Made by a program: the position numbers and the translations under genes. A model generated the notes under the pieces. The model was not told the DNA's origin, ran no database searches, and was given only the letters and a program-made list of their open reading frames with translations. DNA of 64,000 nt from Trebonia sp963773105 (GTDB taxonomy: Bacteria > Actinomycetota > Actinomycetes > Streptosporangiales > Streptosporangiaceae). The stretch lies in NCBI GenBank assembly GCA_963773105.1, contig CAVZAA010000002.1, forward strand, positions 868,001-932,000. Direction: 5' to 3'. Position 1 is the first letter of the stretch, and each line of letters begins with the position of its first letter. Positions 42,819 through 52,569 of the stretch are shown piece after piece.

Positions 42819-44855
42819 TTAGGCGGACGTGGGGTCGGCTGGGTCTTCTGGTGGGGCGGGGGCGTCTTCGGGGGTTTCTGGAGCCTCAGGGGCGCCAGAG
42901 GCCTCTGAGACCTCTGAGGGCTTGGGCGCGGCGTCTGAAGGCTTGGAGGCGCCGTCTGAGGGGGGTTTGGGTGCCGACTCCGTTGCTGGTGCCTCTGCCG
43001 CGGGCGCGGCTGTTGCTGCCGGTGCGTCCGCTGGCGGGTCCTGCGCGTCGGGGGGTGCTGCTGCCGCCGCTGCTGTTGGTGGCGTGGGGGCGGGGCGGCG
43101 GCGGATGGAGAGGCGGGTTACCGCCAGGACGAAGGCCAGGCCCAGGGCGGCTAGGCCGATGAGCGAGGCGCCGACGACGGAGGCGCCCTCGGGGAGAGCT
43201 GTGCTGTCCGCGACCTGGCGGCCCCGTACAGCCTTGGAACCGCTCGGACTCGATGAGGGCTTGAGGGTGGGGAAGAGGTTGCCGGCGTTCCCGCCTGGGC
43301 TGAGCGTGGGGCTGGTGGTGGCCGCGGGCACGTCGGGGAGGCTGCCGATTGGCAACGGCGACGTGGTCGTGATCGGGATCGCGGTCCCGGTCGAGGTCGC
43401 GGCGGGCGTGACTGCCCCGGAGATTCGGACCGTCGCGGACGCCTTCGGGTCCTTGGGCAGCTTGGCCGCGCTGCCGATCACCGTCAGCTTGACCGATGTC
43501 ACCGCAGAGGCCGTGACCGGTACCTTCGACTCGGCTTGGAGCTGGCGTTGCACCGACTTCGCGTCCATCGCGCCAAGGTCACAGGCCGTGGTTCCGTCGT
43601 TGCTGCCGCAGCCGAAGCTGAAATTCGCCGCCGCGCTGGCCGGGGTGACCTGCAGGCGGACGATCGCATCAGGGATGTTCCCGCCCGTCGTCCAGGCGCT
43701 GATCACCCACTGAGTGGTTGCCCCGCGCTTGCTGGTCGAGTCGGGGGTCGCTATCTCAACGCAGAGGCGGACCTGGGGGTCGCTCTGGACCGTCTGCGCA
43801 CCGCTGTGCGCGGACGAGGTTGCCGTGGCGGATGCGGATGGCGAAGGAGTTTTTGAGGGCGACGGAGTTGCAGAACGCGAACCGGAGGCCGAGGGAGACG
43901 GGGACGCTGACGGGCTCTTGGTCGGGTGCGACGAGGCGGATGCCTTGGCTGTCGGGGAGGCGCTGGCGGTCGGGCTGCTGCTCGCGCTCTTATGCGGTGC
44001 CGGCGTGGTGGCGCTGGCGGTGGCGGTAGGCGACTTGGTGGGCGTGGCCGTTGGCTTGGGCGTGGTTGTGTGCGTCGGCGTCGGCGTCGGTTTTGGCGAC
44101 GAGCTGGGCTTCGGGGACGAGCTGTGCGTGGTGGAGGGGCTGGGCGTCGAGGTCGGGCTGTGCGTCGTCGCGGACGAGCTGGGCTTCGGGGACGAGCTGT
44201 GCGTGGTGGAGGGGCTGGGCGTCGAGGACGTGTTGTGCGTCGTCGCGGACGTGGTGGGTTTCGGGGACGAGCTGTGCGTGGTGGAGGGGCTGGGCGTCGA
44301 GGACGTGTTGTGCGTCGTCGCGGACGTGGTGGGTTTCGGGGACGAGCTGTGCGTGGTGGAGGGGCTGGGCGTCGAGGACGGGCTGTGCGTCGTCGCGGAC
44401 GTGGTGGGCTTCGAAGAGGTTGCCCTCGGTGCGCTTGTCTCCTTGACGTTGCCGCCACCGCTGCGGCCGAACTTAGCTGCCGAGGAGAGGCTCGCATGCG
44501 TGCTTGCCGTAGGGGTCGGCGACGAGGTCTTCGGCGGCGTGCTGGAGGGATCGGTCTTCGTTGCCGTGGGGGTCGGCGTGGGAGTGGGCTTCGGCTTTGT
44601 CGTGTGCGTTGCCGTGGGGGTCGGCGTCGGCGTCGGCGTCGACTTGGGTGGCGGGGCCGGCAGCTTCAGCGGCTTGCACGAGGTGCCGCTGGTGGCAGGC
44701 GGGATGGCGCCGTCGGGGGCGACGTAGCCGGACGGATGCGCCCAGGCCGGAGTGGCGCCCATCACGGCGGCAACCGAGAACCCTGAGGTCGCGGTGATCA
44801 GGGCACTCCCCGCCACCAAGGCGACCGTCGCGGGTCGTGCGTGCGCGAAACGCAT
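42819..44855 (-). CDS. Secreted mucin-like Ser/Thr/Pro-rich surface protein with tandem repeats
   Basis: 678 residues. Signal peptide (residues 1-39, cleavage at AWA-HP), then a 300-residue Thr/Ser/Pro/Lys stalk (TPTPTPTATHTT, SSPKPTTSATTHNTSSTPSPSTTH repeats) of 25-residue units, then a folded domain at about 350-490 with cysteines (VRLCVEIATPDSTSKRGATTQW..., FSFGCGSNDGTTACDLG), a second linker, one transmembrane helix (GASLIGLAALGLAFVLAVTRL, about 590) and a 70-residue Ala/Pro/Glu cytoplasmic tail. Such stalks are usually O-glycosylated. No sortase motif. Adhesion or surface display is inferred. Confidence 0.82.
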   Translation of the reverse strand: MRFAHARPATVALVAGSALITATSGFSVAAVMGATPAWAHPSGYVAPDGAIPPATSGTSCKPLKLPAPPPKSTPTPTPTPTATHTTKPKPTPTPTPTATKTDPSSTPPKTSSPTPTASTHASLSSAAKFGRSGGGNVKETSAPRATSSKPTTSATTHSPSSTPSPSTTHSSSPKPTTSATTHNTSSTPSPSTTHSSSPKPTTSATTHNTSSTPSPSTTHSSSPKPSSSATTHSPTSTPSPSTTHSSSPKPSSSPKPTPTPTHTTTPKPTATPTKSPTATASATTPAPHKSASSSPTASASPTAKASASSHPTKSPSASPSPSASGSRSATPSPSKTPSPSASATATSSAHSGAQTVQSDPQVRLCVEIATPDSTSKRGATTQWVISAWTTGGNIPDAIVRLQVTPASAAANFSFGCGSNDGTTACDLGAMDAKSVQRQLQAESKVPVTASAVTSVKLTVIGSAAKLPKDPKASATVRISGAVTPAATSTGTAIPITTTSPLPIGSLPDVPAATTSPTLSPGGNAGNLFPTLKPSSSPSGSKAVRGRQVADSTALPEGASVVGASLIGLAALGLAFVLAVTRLSIRRRPAPTPPTAAAAAAPPDAQDPPADAPAATAAPAAEAPATESAPKPPSDGASKPSDAAPKPSEVSEASGAPEAPETPEDAPAPPEDPADPTSA
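44111..44412. repeat. Four 75-nt in-frame tandem repeats
   Basis: The block GACGAGCTGTGCGTGGTGGA recurs at 44116, 44191, 44266 and 44341, exactly 75 bases apart, with very few differences between units. Each unit encodes 25 residues of the Ser/Thr/Pro stalk. Near identity implies recent expansion; copy number is likely to vary between strains. Confidence 0.9.
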
Positions 44856-45595
44856 GAAAACGCCCTACCAGTGCTGTTCGTTGCTGCTGCGGACGACATA
44901 TTCAGTATGGAGTGGCCCAGCAGGCAGGATCCGCCTGCCTCGCGCGGTACCTACCTATTGAACACTGGGCGCAGCGCGCCGCGCCACCTGCCCTCCTACC
45001 CGGTCCGCGGCAATGTGATCACACCGCGAGCAACCGGGCGGACAGCTTCGATACCTGGTGGGATCTCCTCCTGGCAGCCTGTTGGCCGAGCATGCGTCGG
45101 CGTGCGTGGCAAGCCACGGTCTGATCATGTATGCTTATCGTGACGCTGATGATACGCAGCGTGTTACTTCTAGACCTGCGGGACGTCGGGTTCGGAAGCT
45201 GATGTTTGCGAAGAGTTCAACGGGGGCAGAGCTTTTCGAGGCGCCGGGGGACATGCGGTCGGCGCGAGGCGGGGGAGCCACAGGGCGGCGCGCGGGGGGC
45301 GCAAGGCTACCGCTACCGGGGACGATTACTCTACGTGAGGTACGTCACGGAGCGTTTTCGCGTGAGCGTGGCATGTTTCGTCGATATCTGATGTTTACTA
45401 GTGACAGTTCAGCACCCAGGCGTGCGATGGTTGCTCCCCCGCAACAAGTCGCCTTGACCCGCGTCAACGTCCACGCCCCTGCCGTCGCTACGGTGCGTCG
45501 CATCGTCTGGCAGAGCTGAGGGTGAAAGCGGAGCGCCTCTGGATGAGGTCGCACGTCCCAAGGGTTATCTCTTGTTCCCCCGTATCAATTCACGC
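44856..45595. other. Long intergenic region, no convincing gene
   Basis: 740 bases between two divergent secreted-protein genes. Small open frames exist (for example at 45058-45519) but are Arg-rich with no ribosome site. Segment 45240-45330 is strongly G-rich (GCGGGGGAGCCACAGGG) and may be a structured leader for the gene at 45596. CAAGGGTTATCTCTTG just before that gene is AT-richer and may be part of its promoter. Confidence 0.4.
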
Positions 45596-46543
45596 ATGTC
45601 CACCTCCTCCCTGTACAACAGCACCGCCAACCTGGCGCGCAAGCATTCCAGGGTGTCGCTGCTAGCCGCCGGCGCTGCCGCGGCCGGGATGCTCGGAGTT
45701 GCCGGTGTCACGGCCGGCTCGGCCCAGGCGGCGGGCAACGTCGCGAAGACCACGCAGGCCACGTCGCAGTCGGCCTCGAATCAGTCAAACACCGACGCCT
45801 TGGACGAGGTCCTCGGCGTACACGCCTCCCACAAGGCCCAGCCCACCCACGCGCAGGTCACAGTGGTGAGCAAGCCCGCGAAGGCCGCGACGGCCCCCAA
45901 GCCTGCCGCGGCGACTAAGCCGGCTCCGGCTGCCAAGCCTGCCGCGGCGACTAAGCCTGCGGTGGCGACTAAGCCTGCGGCGGCCACCAAGCCTGCCGCC
46001 CCGGCCCACGCGGTCCGTGTCCGGACGGCTGTCGCACAGCACCCGGCCGTGCACAAGGCGGCGGCACCGAAGGCCAACCCCGGGCCGACCAAGCCGTACC
46101 TCGTCTACGACTCGGTTACGCCGGGCTCGCTGCCGTCGAACCAGGCGGCCGCGGTCTACGCCACCGGCGCTTACGCGGCGTCTTCCTCTCAGGTGGCCGG
46201 TCACCATTCGGTGCTCTGGATCGACGCCAACGGCAGCGACCCCAACGCCAACGTGCTGGACGTCGAGCCTGGCGACGCGACCCCGGCGGGTGCCGCGGTG
46301 TGGATCAACTCGCACCTCCAGTCCCAGCCGCACTCGGACGCCATCATCTACACGATGCGGTCCGACTGGTCGGCGGTGCAGGACAGTGTGAGCACCCTCC
46401 CGGGGTGGATGCAGTCGCACGTCAAGTACTGGATCGCGGACCCGACCGGCGTCCCGCACGTGGTTCCCGGCTCCAGCGCCACCCAGTGGTACTGGGGAAG
46501 CAGCTACGACATCAGCACCGCTAACCCGAACTTCCAGCAGTAA
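45596..46543 (+). CDS. Secreted glycoside-hydrolase-like protein with Ala/Lys/Pro repeats
   Basis: 315 residues from ATG 45596 (8 residues longer if 45572). Signal peptide (VSLLAAGAAAAGMLGVAGVTAGSAQA-AG); a linker with repeated AATKPA units (KPAAATKPA, KPAVATKPA), typical of wall-spanning segments; and a C-terminal domain beginning KPYLVYDSVTPGSLPSNQAAAVYATGAY with DVEPGDATP, AIIYTMRSDWSAVQ and YWIADPTGVPHV, resembling the TIM-barrel DUF1906/GH25-like lysozyme fold, where the Asp/Glu pair of DVEPGD would be catalytic. The barrel is short, so it may bind rather than cut peptidoglycan. Confidence 0.75.
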   Translation: MSTSSLYNSTANLARKHSRVSLLAAGAAAAGMLGVAGVTAGSAQAAGNVAKTTQATSQSASNQSNTDALDEVLGVHASHKAQPTHAQVTVVSKPAKAATAPKPAAATKPAPAAKPAAATKPAVATKPAAATKPAAPAHAVRVRTAVAQHPAVHKAAAPKANPGPTKPYLVYDSVTPGSLPSNQAAAVYATGAYAASSSQVAGHHSVLWIDANGSDPNANVLDVEPGDATPAGAAVWINSHLQSQPHSDAIIYTMRSDWSAVQDSVSTLPGWMQSHVKYWIADPTGVPHVVPGSSATQWYWGSSYDISTANPNFQQ

Positions 46544-46577
46544 CAGTAGAAGTTCGGCCCCGAGGCCCTGACCGCGC

Positions 46578-46613
46578 GCCGGGTGCCGCCGTCCCCCAAC
46601 GGCGGTACCCGGC
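46578..46613. terminator. Hairpin terminator after secreted hydrolase-like gene
   Basis: 15-base arms (GCCGGGTGCCGCCGT with ACGGCGGTACCCGGC; one G-T pair) around loop CCCCCA, 35 bases past the stop codon. Confidence 0.75.
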
Positions 46614-46767
46614 GCCGGCCTAGTCTCGACCGGCACCACCACCGCGCAACTTGCGCTATGCTCTCTACGCGACGCCCGCTAGGGCGCACCGCAGTAGCAG
46701 ACTCCGTGTAAGACCTGGGGCGGCAGCTCGAAAGAGGCAACACCGCGGGTCGGACAAGTGAATATAG

Positions 46768-46843
46768 GCCCCGTTAGCTCAGTCGGCAGAGCGTCTCCAT
46801 GGTAAGGAGAAGGTCTACGGTTCGATTCCGTAACGGGGCTCCA
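46768..46843 (+). tRNA. tRNA-Thr (anticodon GGT), island insertion site
   Basis: Cloverleaf: acceptor GCCCCGT/ACGGGGC, D arm GCTC-AGTCGGCA-GAGC, anticodon stem TCTCC/GGAGA with loop ATGGTAA (anticodon GGT), T arm TACGG-TTCGATT-CCGTA, and an encoded CCA at 46841-46843. The 3' half from the anticodon loop is repeated exactly at 58071, so the gene is the attachment site of an integrated element. Confidence 0.96.
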
Positions 46844-46861
46844 GGTCAGGGCGATTTTTCG
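46799..46861 (+). repeat. Attachment site repeat, left copy
   Basis: 63 bases, starting ATGGTAAGGAGAAGG in the anticodon loop and running 18 bases past the CCA, identical to 58071-58133. Similarity (roughly 80-90%) continues beyond into the integrase start, showing the two elements carried related att-int modules. Confidence 0.9.
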
Positions 46862-46909
46862 CTAGACCATCGCGACTCGCGTGGACCGAGCAGGTTATTT
46901 AGTTGACGT

Positions 46910-47760
46910 ATGGCCACCACCACCAAAGGTCACATAGAGCTACTTCCTAGTGGCTCCTATCGCGTCAAGGTCTACGCCGCACCGACCCGGTCACCGGGAA
47001 GGAACGCCGTCTCCGCGAGACCTGCCCCGACGAGACGTCGGCCGCTATCGCGCTCGGCCGCCTGCTGAGGGAGGCCGAGGGGCACTAGGCGCCCGAACGC
47101 GACGCCTCTTCGGCCGGGTCCTCGACGTCTAGCTCGAGGTGACCGAGCTCGCCGCGACCACCCGGGTCACTCACGAGAGCTACATCCGGCGGGTCATCCG
47201 GCCGGTCCTCGGCGACGTCAAGGCCCGCAAGATCGGCCCCGACACCCTCGACTCCCTGAACTCCGCCCTCAAGCGCTGCTCGCGGCTGTGCGGTCGTCTG
47301 CCGAAGACCGAGCATCACACCGAGGGCCCGCGCGCCTGTGACCACCGGACTGCCCGGCCGCATGTCTGCGACCACCGCTGCCCGCCGCACCAGTGCAAGC
47401 CGCTCAAGTCGTCCTCGCGGCTCAAGGTGCTATCGATTGTCTCCGCGGCCCTCTCGCTGGCCAAGCGGTACAAGTGGATCGACGACAACCCCGCCGAGTC
47501 GGCGACCATGCCCAGCCCCGGCGACCACCAGCCCAACCCGCCGACCCCGGAGCAAGCTTCTGGTTCCGGAAGAACTACATCGTCGGGGGCGGCGAGCAGA
47601 TCGAGAAGGCGCCAAGGCCGGCAAGGGCAGGCACGTCTCCGCCGACCCGCTCACCTGCGAGCTGCTCGGCGGCTACCTTGCCCGCCGCCGCGCCAGGATG
47701 GCCGCCATCGGCGTCGACGTGCCCCGCACCGCCTGCGTGTTCTCCCCAGATCACTGAGTC
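46910..47760 (+). pseudogene. Tyrosine integrase remnant (first element)
   Basis: ATG 46910 begins an Arm-type DNA-binding domain (TTTKGHIELLPSGSYRVKVYA), which loses frame at about 46977. A second frame gives the core-binding domain (LAATTRVTHESYIRRVIRPVLGDVKARKIGPDTLDSLNSALKRC...SSSRLKVLSIVSAALSLAKRYKWIDDNP, 47145-47520). Then part of the catalytic domain appears in yet other frames (WFRKNYIVGGGEQIEK; KAGKGRHVSADPLTCELLGGYLARRR) and stops at 47757 without the R-H-R-Y residues. In-frame stops and a deletion after about 47550 make it non-functional. It lies 67 bases after tRNA-Thr. Confidence 0.85.
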
Positions 47761-47857
47761 TCCGGCAAGATCATCTCCGAGGCTCACCCGTCCATTGCCA
47801 CCCGGCAGCAGGGCAGCCCGGAGGTCAGGCTCGCTCGAAGGCAGTGCGGACGCCGAG

Positions 47858-48451
47858 TCATACCATGCACAACCCGGTCCCCCGTTCCATGCCGCGGACA
47901 ACCCCGGGCCGGCGCAGCCATGCCAGGAGCGTGGCGGCAGCGCAAGCTAGGGCGGTGAACAAGACGGCGGCGACTACCGAGTCGACGGCGGCGAAGAGCA
48001 AGGTGCTGCGCAGGACCGGCACGCCATGCGGGATGACCTGGGGAAGGACCGCCACATAGAACAGCCCGGTCTTGGGGTTGAGCAGGTCGACCCCTGCAGC
48101 AAGGCCGAACGCCCTGCGGGCCGAGACCGCGAGGGAGGAACCGTCGGCCGGGGCGGTGATGCCGCCCGCATTCCGTGACTGCCACAGCGTCCGCAGGCCC
48201 AAGACGATCAGGTACGCTGCGCCGGCCAGCTTGACGAGCTCGAACGCCTGGGTGGACCGCTGCAGCAGGGCAGCCACCCCGAAGGCGGCCGCTGCCCCCC
48301 ACGCCAGGGCGGCCGCCGCGGCGCCAAGCGCGGCGCCCACCGCCGGGCCGCGGCCATGAGCGCCGTTGCGGATGACGAACATCATGTCGGGTCCCGGTAT
48401 CAGCGTCAGTGCGGCCGACACCACCATGAATGTCACCAGCATCCCAGCCAT
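47858..48451 (-). CDS. LysE/RhtB family amino-acid exporter, slightly truncated
   Basis: 197 residues from ATG 48451 (MAGMLVTFMVVSAALTLIPGPDMMFVIRNGAHGRGPAVGAALGAAAAALAW), with the family's PGPD motif and about six hydrophobic helices, and VDLLNPKTGLFYVAVLPQ in the middle. The C-terminus ends at GTGLCMV; the usual final 10-15 residues of the last helix are missing. It sits next to the dead integrase, so the end may have been clipped by recombination. It would expel amino acids or homoserine lactone-like compounds. Confidence 0.85.
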   Translation of the reverse strand: MAGMLVTFMVVSAALTLIPGPDMMFVIRNGAHGRGPAVGAALGAAAAALAWGAAAAFGVAALLQRSTQAFELVKLAGAAYLIVLGLRTLWQSRNAGGITAPADGSSLAVSARRAFGLAAGVDLLNPKTGLFYVAVLPQVIPHGVPVLRSTLLFAAVDSVVAAVLFTALACAAATLLAWLRRPGVVRGMERGTGLCMV

Positions 48452-48692
48452 GAGCCCTATTCTCCCGCGCCGCTCTCTTGCGCTACCAGTGCCCGCCCTC
48501 CGTGACAACGGGAAGCTGCCTCATGATCGTGAGACGCGAGCAGGCCGGTGACAGGCTCGGGGGCTCCGTTCCCGGGAAGATCATCGACGTGATCGCCGAG
48601 TCAAGTCTTTGAGGCTGAAGGTGTCTCCACCCCCGGCCTTGGCGTCGTCCCTGGCCTGCAGTGGTCGTTGGCAGGGGGAACGAGGTGACGAT

Positions 48693-50036
<1,344 letters not shown>

Positions 50037-50038
50037 GT

Positions 50039-50089
50039 AGCGCATATCGTTCCGATGTATCGATTCGATACATCGGAACGATATGCGCT
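50039..50089. promoter_or_regulatory. 51-base perfect palindrome at the ino1 start
   Basis: Exact inverted repeat with 25-base arms and a single central T (50064). The centre reads ATGTATCGATTCGATACAT and each arm also holds CGTTCCGATG/CATCGGAACG, so TATCG-type half-sites recur four times. ino1 begins at once downstream (ATG 50036). It may be an operator for a dimeric repressor (an ATGT...ACAT pair recalls PadR sites, but spaced 11 rather than 8) or, in RNA, a hairpin covering the start region. Confidence 0.85.
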
Positions 50090-50184
50090 GAGATGCCCAC
50101 AGCGCAAGGGGGTGCTTACTGCGCAAGTCGGGCGGAAACGGCTCACCGAGGCAGTGGCGAGTGCCCCTCGGACGAGCAGTCTCG

Positions 50185-50478
50185 CTATCGCGGCGCGGCC
50201 CGCTCGGTCCAGGCGCGGATGATCTCGGCTGGTAGCCAGTGCCCGAGGAGTTCTGCTTCGGCCTCAGCCGGCTTGCCTGGCGCCTGCGGGTTAGCGCCCC
50301 GGACGAGCAGGAACGTGGTCATGTCGGCGTGCAGCGGGTCGCCTGCGCCGGGAAGGCGGGCGGCTTCGGCGTTGATGGCGCGGCGGAGGAGGGTCCATCC
50401 GTCGCCGCTGTCATCTTCGATGTCGTGTCCGGCGTCGAGCAGGTCACGCAGGCGGGCCAGGTCGTGTTCTGCGCAGAG
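50185..50478 (-). pseudogene. Ankyrin-repeat protein, 3' fragment
   Basis: An open minus frame without a start codon encodes about 97 residues: LCAEHDLARLRDLLDAGHDIEDDSGDGWTLLRRAINAEAARLPGAGDPLHADMTTFLLVRGANPQ... ending LPAEIIRAWTERAAPR. The DGWTLLRRAI and TFLLVRGANPQ pieces are ankyrin helices. The 5' part is lost exactly at the inverted-repeat element 50476-50534, suggesting that element's arrival or a deletion there cut the gene. Confidence 0.65.
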
Positions 50479-50534
50479 ACGCCCCGGTCCGTTCGGAGGA
50501 AAAAAGCTTTATTTCGAACGGACCGGGGCGTCTC
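50476..50534. repeat. Perfect 20-base inverted repeat (miniature element or terminator)
   Basis: Arms GAGACGCCCCGGTCCGTTCG (50476-50495) and its exact complement (50515-50534) around a 19-base A/T-rich loop (GAGGAAAAAAGCTTTATTT). Very AT-rich loop and exact arms set it apart from its surroundings. The arm end GGTCCGTTCG is shared with a dispersed motif at 9945, 11783 and 29396. Confidence 0.8.
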
Positions 50535-50607
50535 ATCTACGCAGCGTAGGGACGCTTTCTGAGTGGTGGTCGTAGCATCAGCTTGATGTCACGGTCGCCG
50601 CAGTTGG

Positions 50608-51273
50608 TCAGCTTCCGCGGGTAATGAGGCCCGATTCGTAGGCCAGCACCACGGCCTGGACGCGGTCGCGGAGACCCAGCTTCGCAAGTATCCGGCCGAC
50701 GTGAACCTTGACGGTCCCCTCGGACAGGTAGAGGTCGGCGGCGATCTCCCGGTTGGACCGGCCGGCGGCGAGCTGGGCGAACACGGTCTGCTCGCGGTCG
50801 GTCAGCTTGTCGATGATCGCGTCGCGGTTGAGCTGCTCGCCCGGATCGGGGAGCAGGGCGGCGAACTGATGGATGAGCCGCCGGGTGGCGGCCGGGGCGA
50901 GGACGGCGTCGCCGCTGGCGACGCTGCGGATGGCGGTGATCAGGTCCGCCGGCGGCGCGTCTTTCAGCAGGAAACCGCTGGCGCCGGCCTTGAGCCCGGC
51001 GAAGACGTATTCGTCCAGGTCGAAGGTGGTGAGGATGATGACCTTGCTGTTCGGGCCCGCGGCCGTGATCGAGGCGGTCGCGACGATTCCGTCCATGCCC
51101 GGCATCCGGACGTCCATCAGCACCACGTCGGGGTGCAGGGCCGAAGCCATCGCGACGCCGGCCGCCCCGTCGGCGGCTTCTCCGGCGACCTCGATGTCCG
51201 GTTCGGTTTCCAGGATCAGCCGGAAACCCATCCGGAGCAGGGCCTGATCATCGACGAGCAGGACTCGGATCAC
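50608..51273 (-). CDS. NarL/LuxR-family response regulator
   Basis: 221 residues from GTG 51273, overlapping the kinase stop as GTGA. Receiver domain with acidic pocket (LLVDDQ), phospho-acceptor Asp in VVLMDVRMPGMDG, Thr in ILTTFD and Lys in GFLLKDAPP; LuxR helix-turn-helix LTDREQTVFAQLAAGRSNREIAADLYLSEGTVKVHVGRILAKL. Partner of the adjacent DesK/LiaS-like kinase; likely target is the ABC-2 exporter operon upstream of it. Intact, unlike its neighbours. Confidence 0.93.
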   Translation of the reverse strand: MIRVLLVDDQALLRMGFRLILETEPDIEVAGEAADGAAGVAMASALHPDVVLMDVRMPGMDGIVATASITAAGPNSKVIILTTFDLDEYVFAGLKAGASGFLLKDAPPADLITAIRSVASGDAVLAPAATRRLIHQFAALLPDPGEQLNRDAIIDKLTDREQTVFAQLAAGRSNREIAADLYLSEGTVKVHVGRILAKLGLRDRVQAVVLAYESGLITRGS

Positions 51274-52548
51274 GGGGCATCACCCGCGTCCAGCAACAGC
51301 CGCGCGGAGACCTTCCAGCCGCCGGGCTCGCGCGGGCCGGCCTGCACGTCTCCGCCGTAGGCGCGCGCTCGCTCCCGCATGCCGACCAGGCCGCTGCCGG
51401 CGGTGGCGTGCCGCCGGACGCGGATGTTGATGTCGATGTTGGTAGGACGCCTGCGCCGTCATCGTCGATGTCGACGAGCAGCTCGCCGGGCTGGAAGTGC
51501 AGGCGGACGGCGGCGCGGGCGCCGGGCCCGCCGTGCTTGAGGGTGTTGGTGAGGGCCTCCTGCACGAGCCGGTAGACCGTCAGCTGCACGCCGACGGGCA
51601 CGTCCGGCGCTTCGCCGCGGACCTCGAGGGTGGTGTCGAGCCCGGCCGAGCGGACCTGCTCGATGAGCGCGTCGAGCTGGGCGAGATCGGGAACTGGCTG
51701 GCGTGCCTCGGCTGCCTCCTCACCGGGTGGCGCGGCGGAGCGTCGGCGGAGCGGTCGGCGGGGGGCTCGCGCAGGACGCCGAGGAGGCGGCGGGTATCGG
51801 CGAGCGCCGTCCGCCCGGTGGCCGACACACGGCGCATGACGTCGGTGGCCCGTTCGGAGCGCTCCGGCGCGGAGTTCGACACGGCGATGGCCGCGTCGCT
51901 CAAGGTGACCATGACCGTGAGGTGGTGGGCGACGATGTCGTGCATCTCGCGGGCGATCCTGGCGCGCTCGGCCGCCGCCGCCAGCGCGCCCTGCTGGTCT
52001 CGTTCCCGCTCCAGCCGGGCGGCCCGGTCGCGCAGCTCGGCCAGGTAGGCGAGCCGGGTGGCGGAGTACAGGCCGAGCCCGAGCGCGGCGCCGACCAGCC
52101 CGGACAGGAAGATCGCGTCGATACCACCACGAGCTGCCCGCGAGCCAGATCGTGACGGCGACGATGAATAGCTCGAACACGGCGGCGCAGGCCAGCGCCT
52201 CCCGGCGCGGCCGCATCGTGGCCACGGTGTACAGGGCGATGAGCAGGGCCAGGCCGTTGGCGGTGTGTCGATCGCTTGCGATCCCGATGGCGAGGCTGGC
52301 GGCGAGCACGCAGCCGAGCACCGGGACGGGCCAGATCCGGCGGACCAGCAGCGGCGCGGCCGACAGGAACAGCGCCAGCGCGAGCCCCACGACGGCGCGC
52401 TCGCAGGCGCGGTGCCGTTGGCGCTGTGGAACGCCTCAGGCAACCCCGCCACCGCGGCGATCAGGGCGACAAGCACGTCGAGCACCCAGCGCCCCGCTGT
52501 GCGGTTCGCTGGGTGCCCGGCGGGCCTGATCGGTCTCATGCTCGACAT
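51270..52548 (-). pseudogene. NarL-type sensor histidine kinase, frameshifted
   Basis: Family-like protein is recovered by shifting frame near 52400, 52125, 51720 and 51440. Pieces in order: N-terminal helices (WVLDVLVALIAAVAGLPEAF; LALALFLSAAPLLVRRIWPVPVLGCVLAASLAIGIA), a membrane sensor region, HisKA_3 box REMHDIVAHHLTVMVTLSDAAIAV with the phosphorylated His, and an HATPase (VQEALTNTLKHGGPG, DIDDDGAGV; GMRERARAYGGDVQAG). About 425 residues in all. Either dead or mis-sequenced; the intact coupled regulator argues for the latter. Confidence 0.8.
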
Positions 52549-52569
52549 TCTGCCCCGGTGCTCCCCCGG

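Noticed and set aside
44111..44412. CRISPR-like regular repeats
   Set aside because: Units are contiguous 75-nt coding repeats with no unique spacers and no cas genes nearby.
45240..45330. Possible c-di-AMP (ydaO) riboswitch before the secreted hydrolase-like gene
   Set aside because: GCGGGGGAGCCACA resembles one conserved block, but the GAACCCG and CAGCTAACCC blocks are absent. A covariance search would settle it.
45058..45519. 153-codon plus-strand frame in the long gap
   Set aside because: Arg-rich, no ribosome site, no recognisable fold; not supported as a gene.
50239..50562. Plus-strand 107-codon frame upstream of the response regulator end
   Set aside because: Antisense to the ankyrin fragment and crosses the perfect inverted repeat; no domain.
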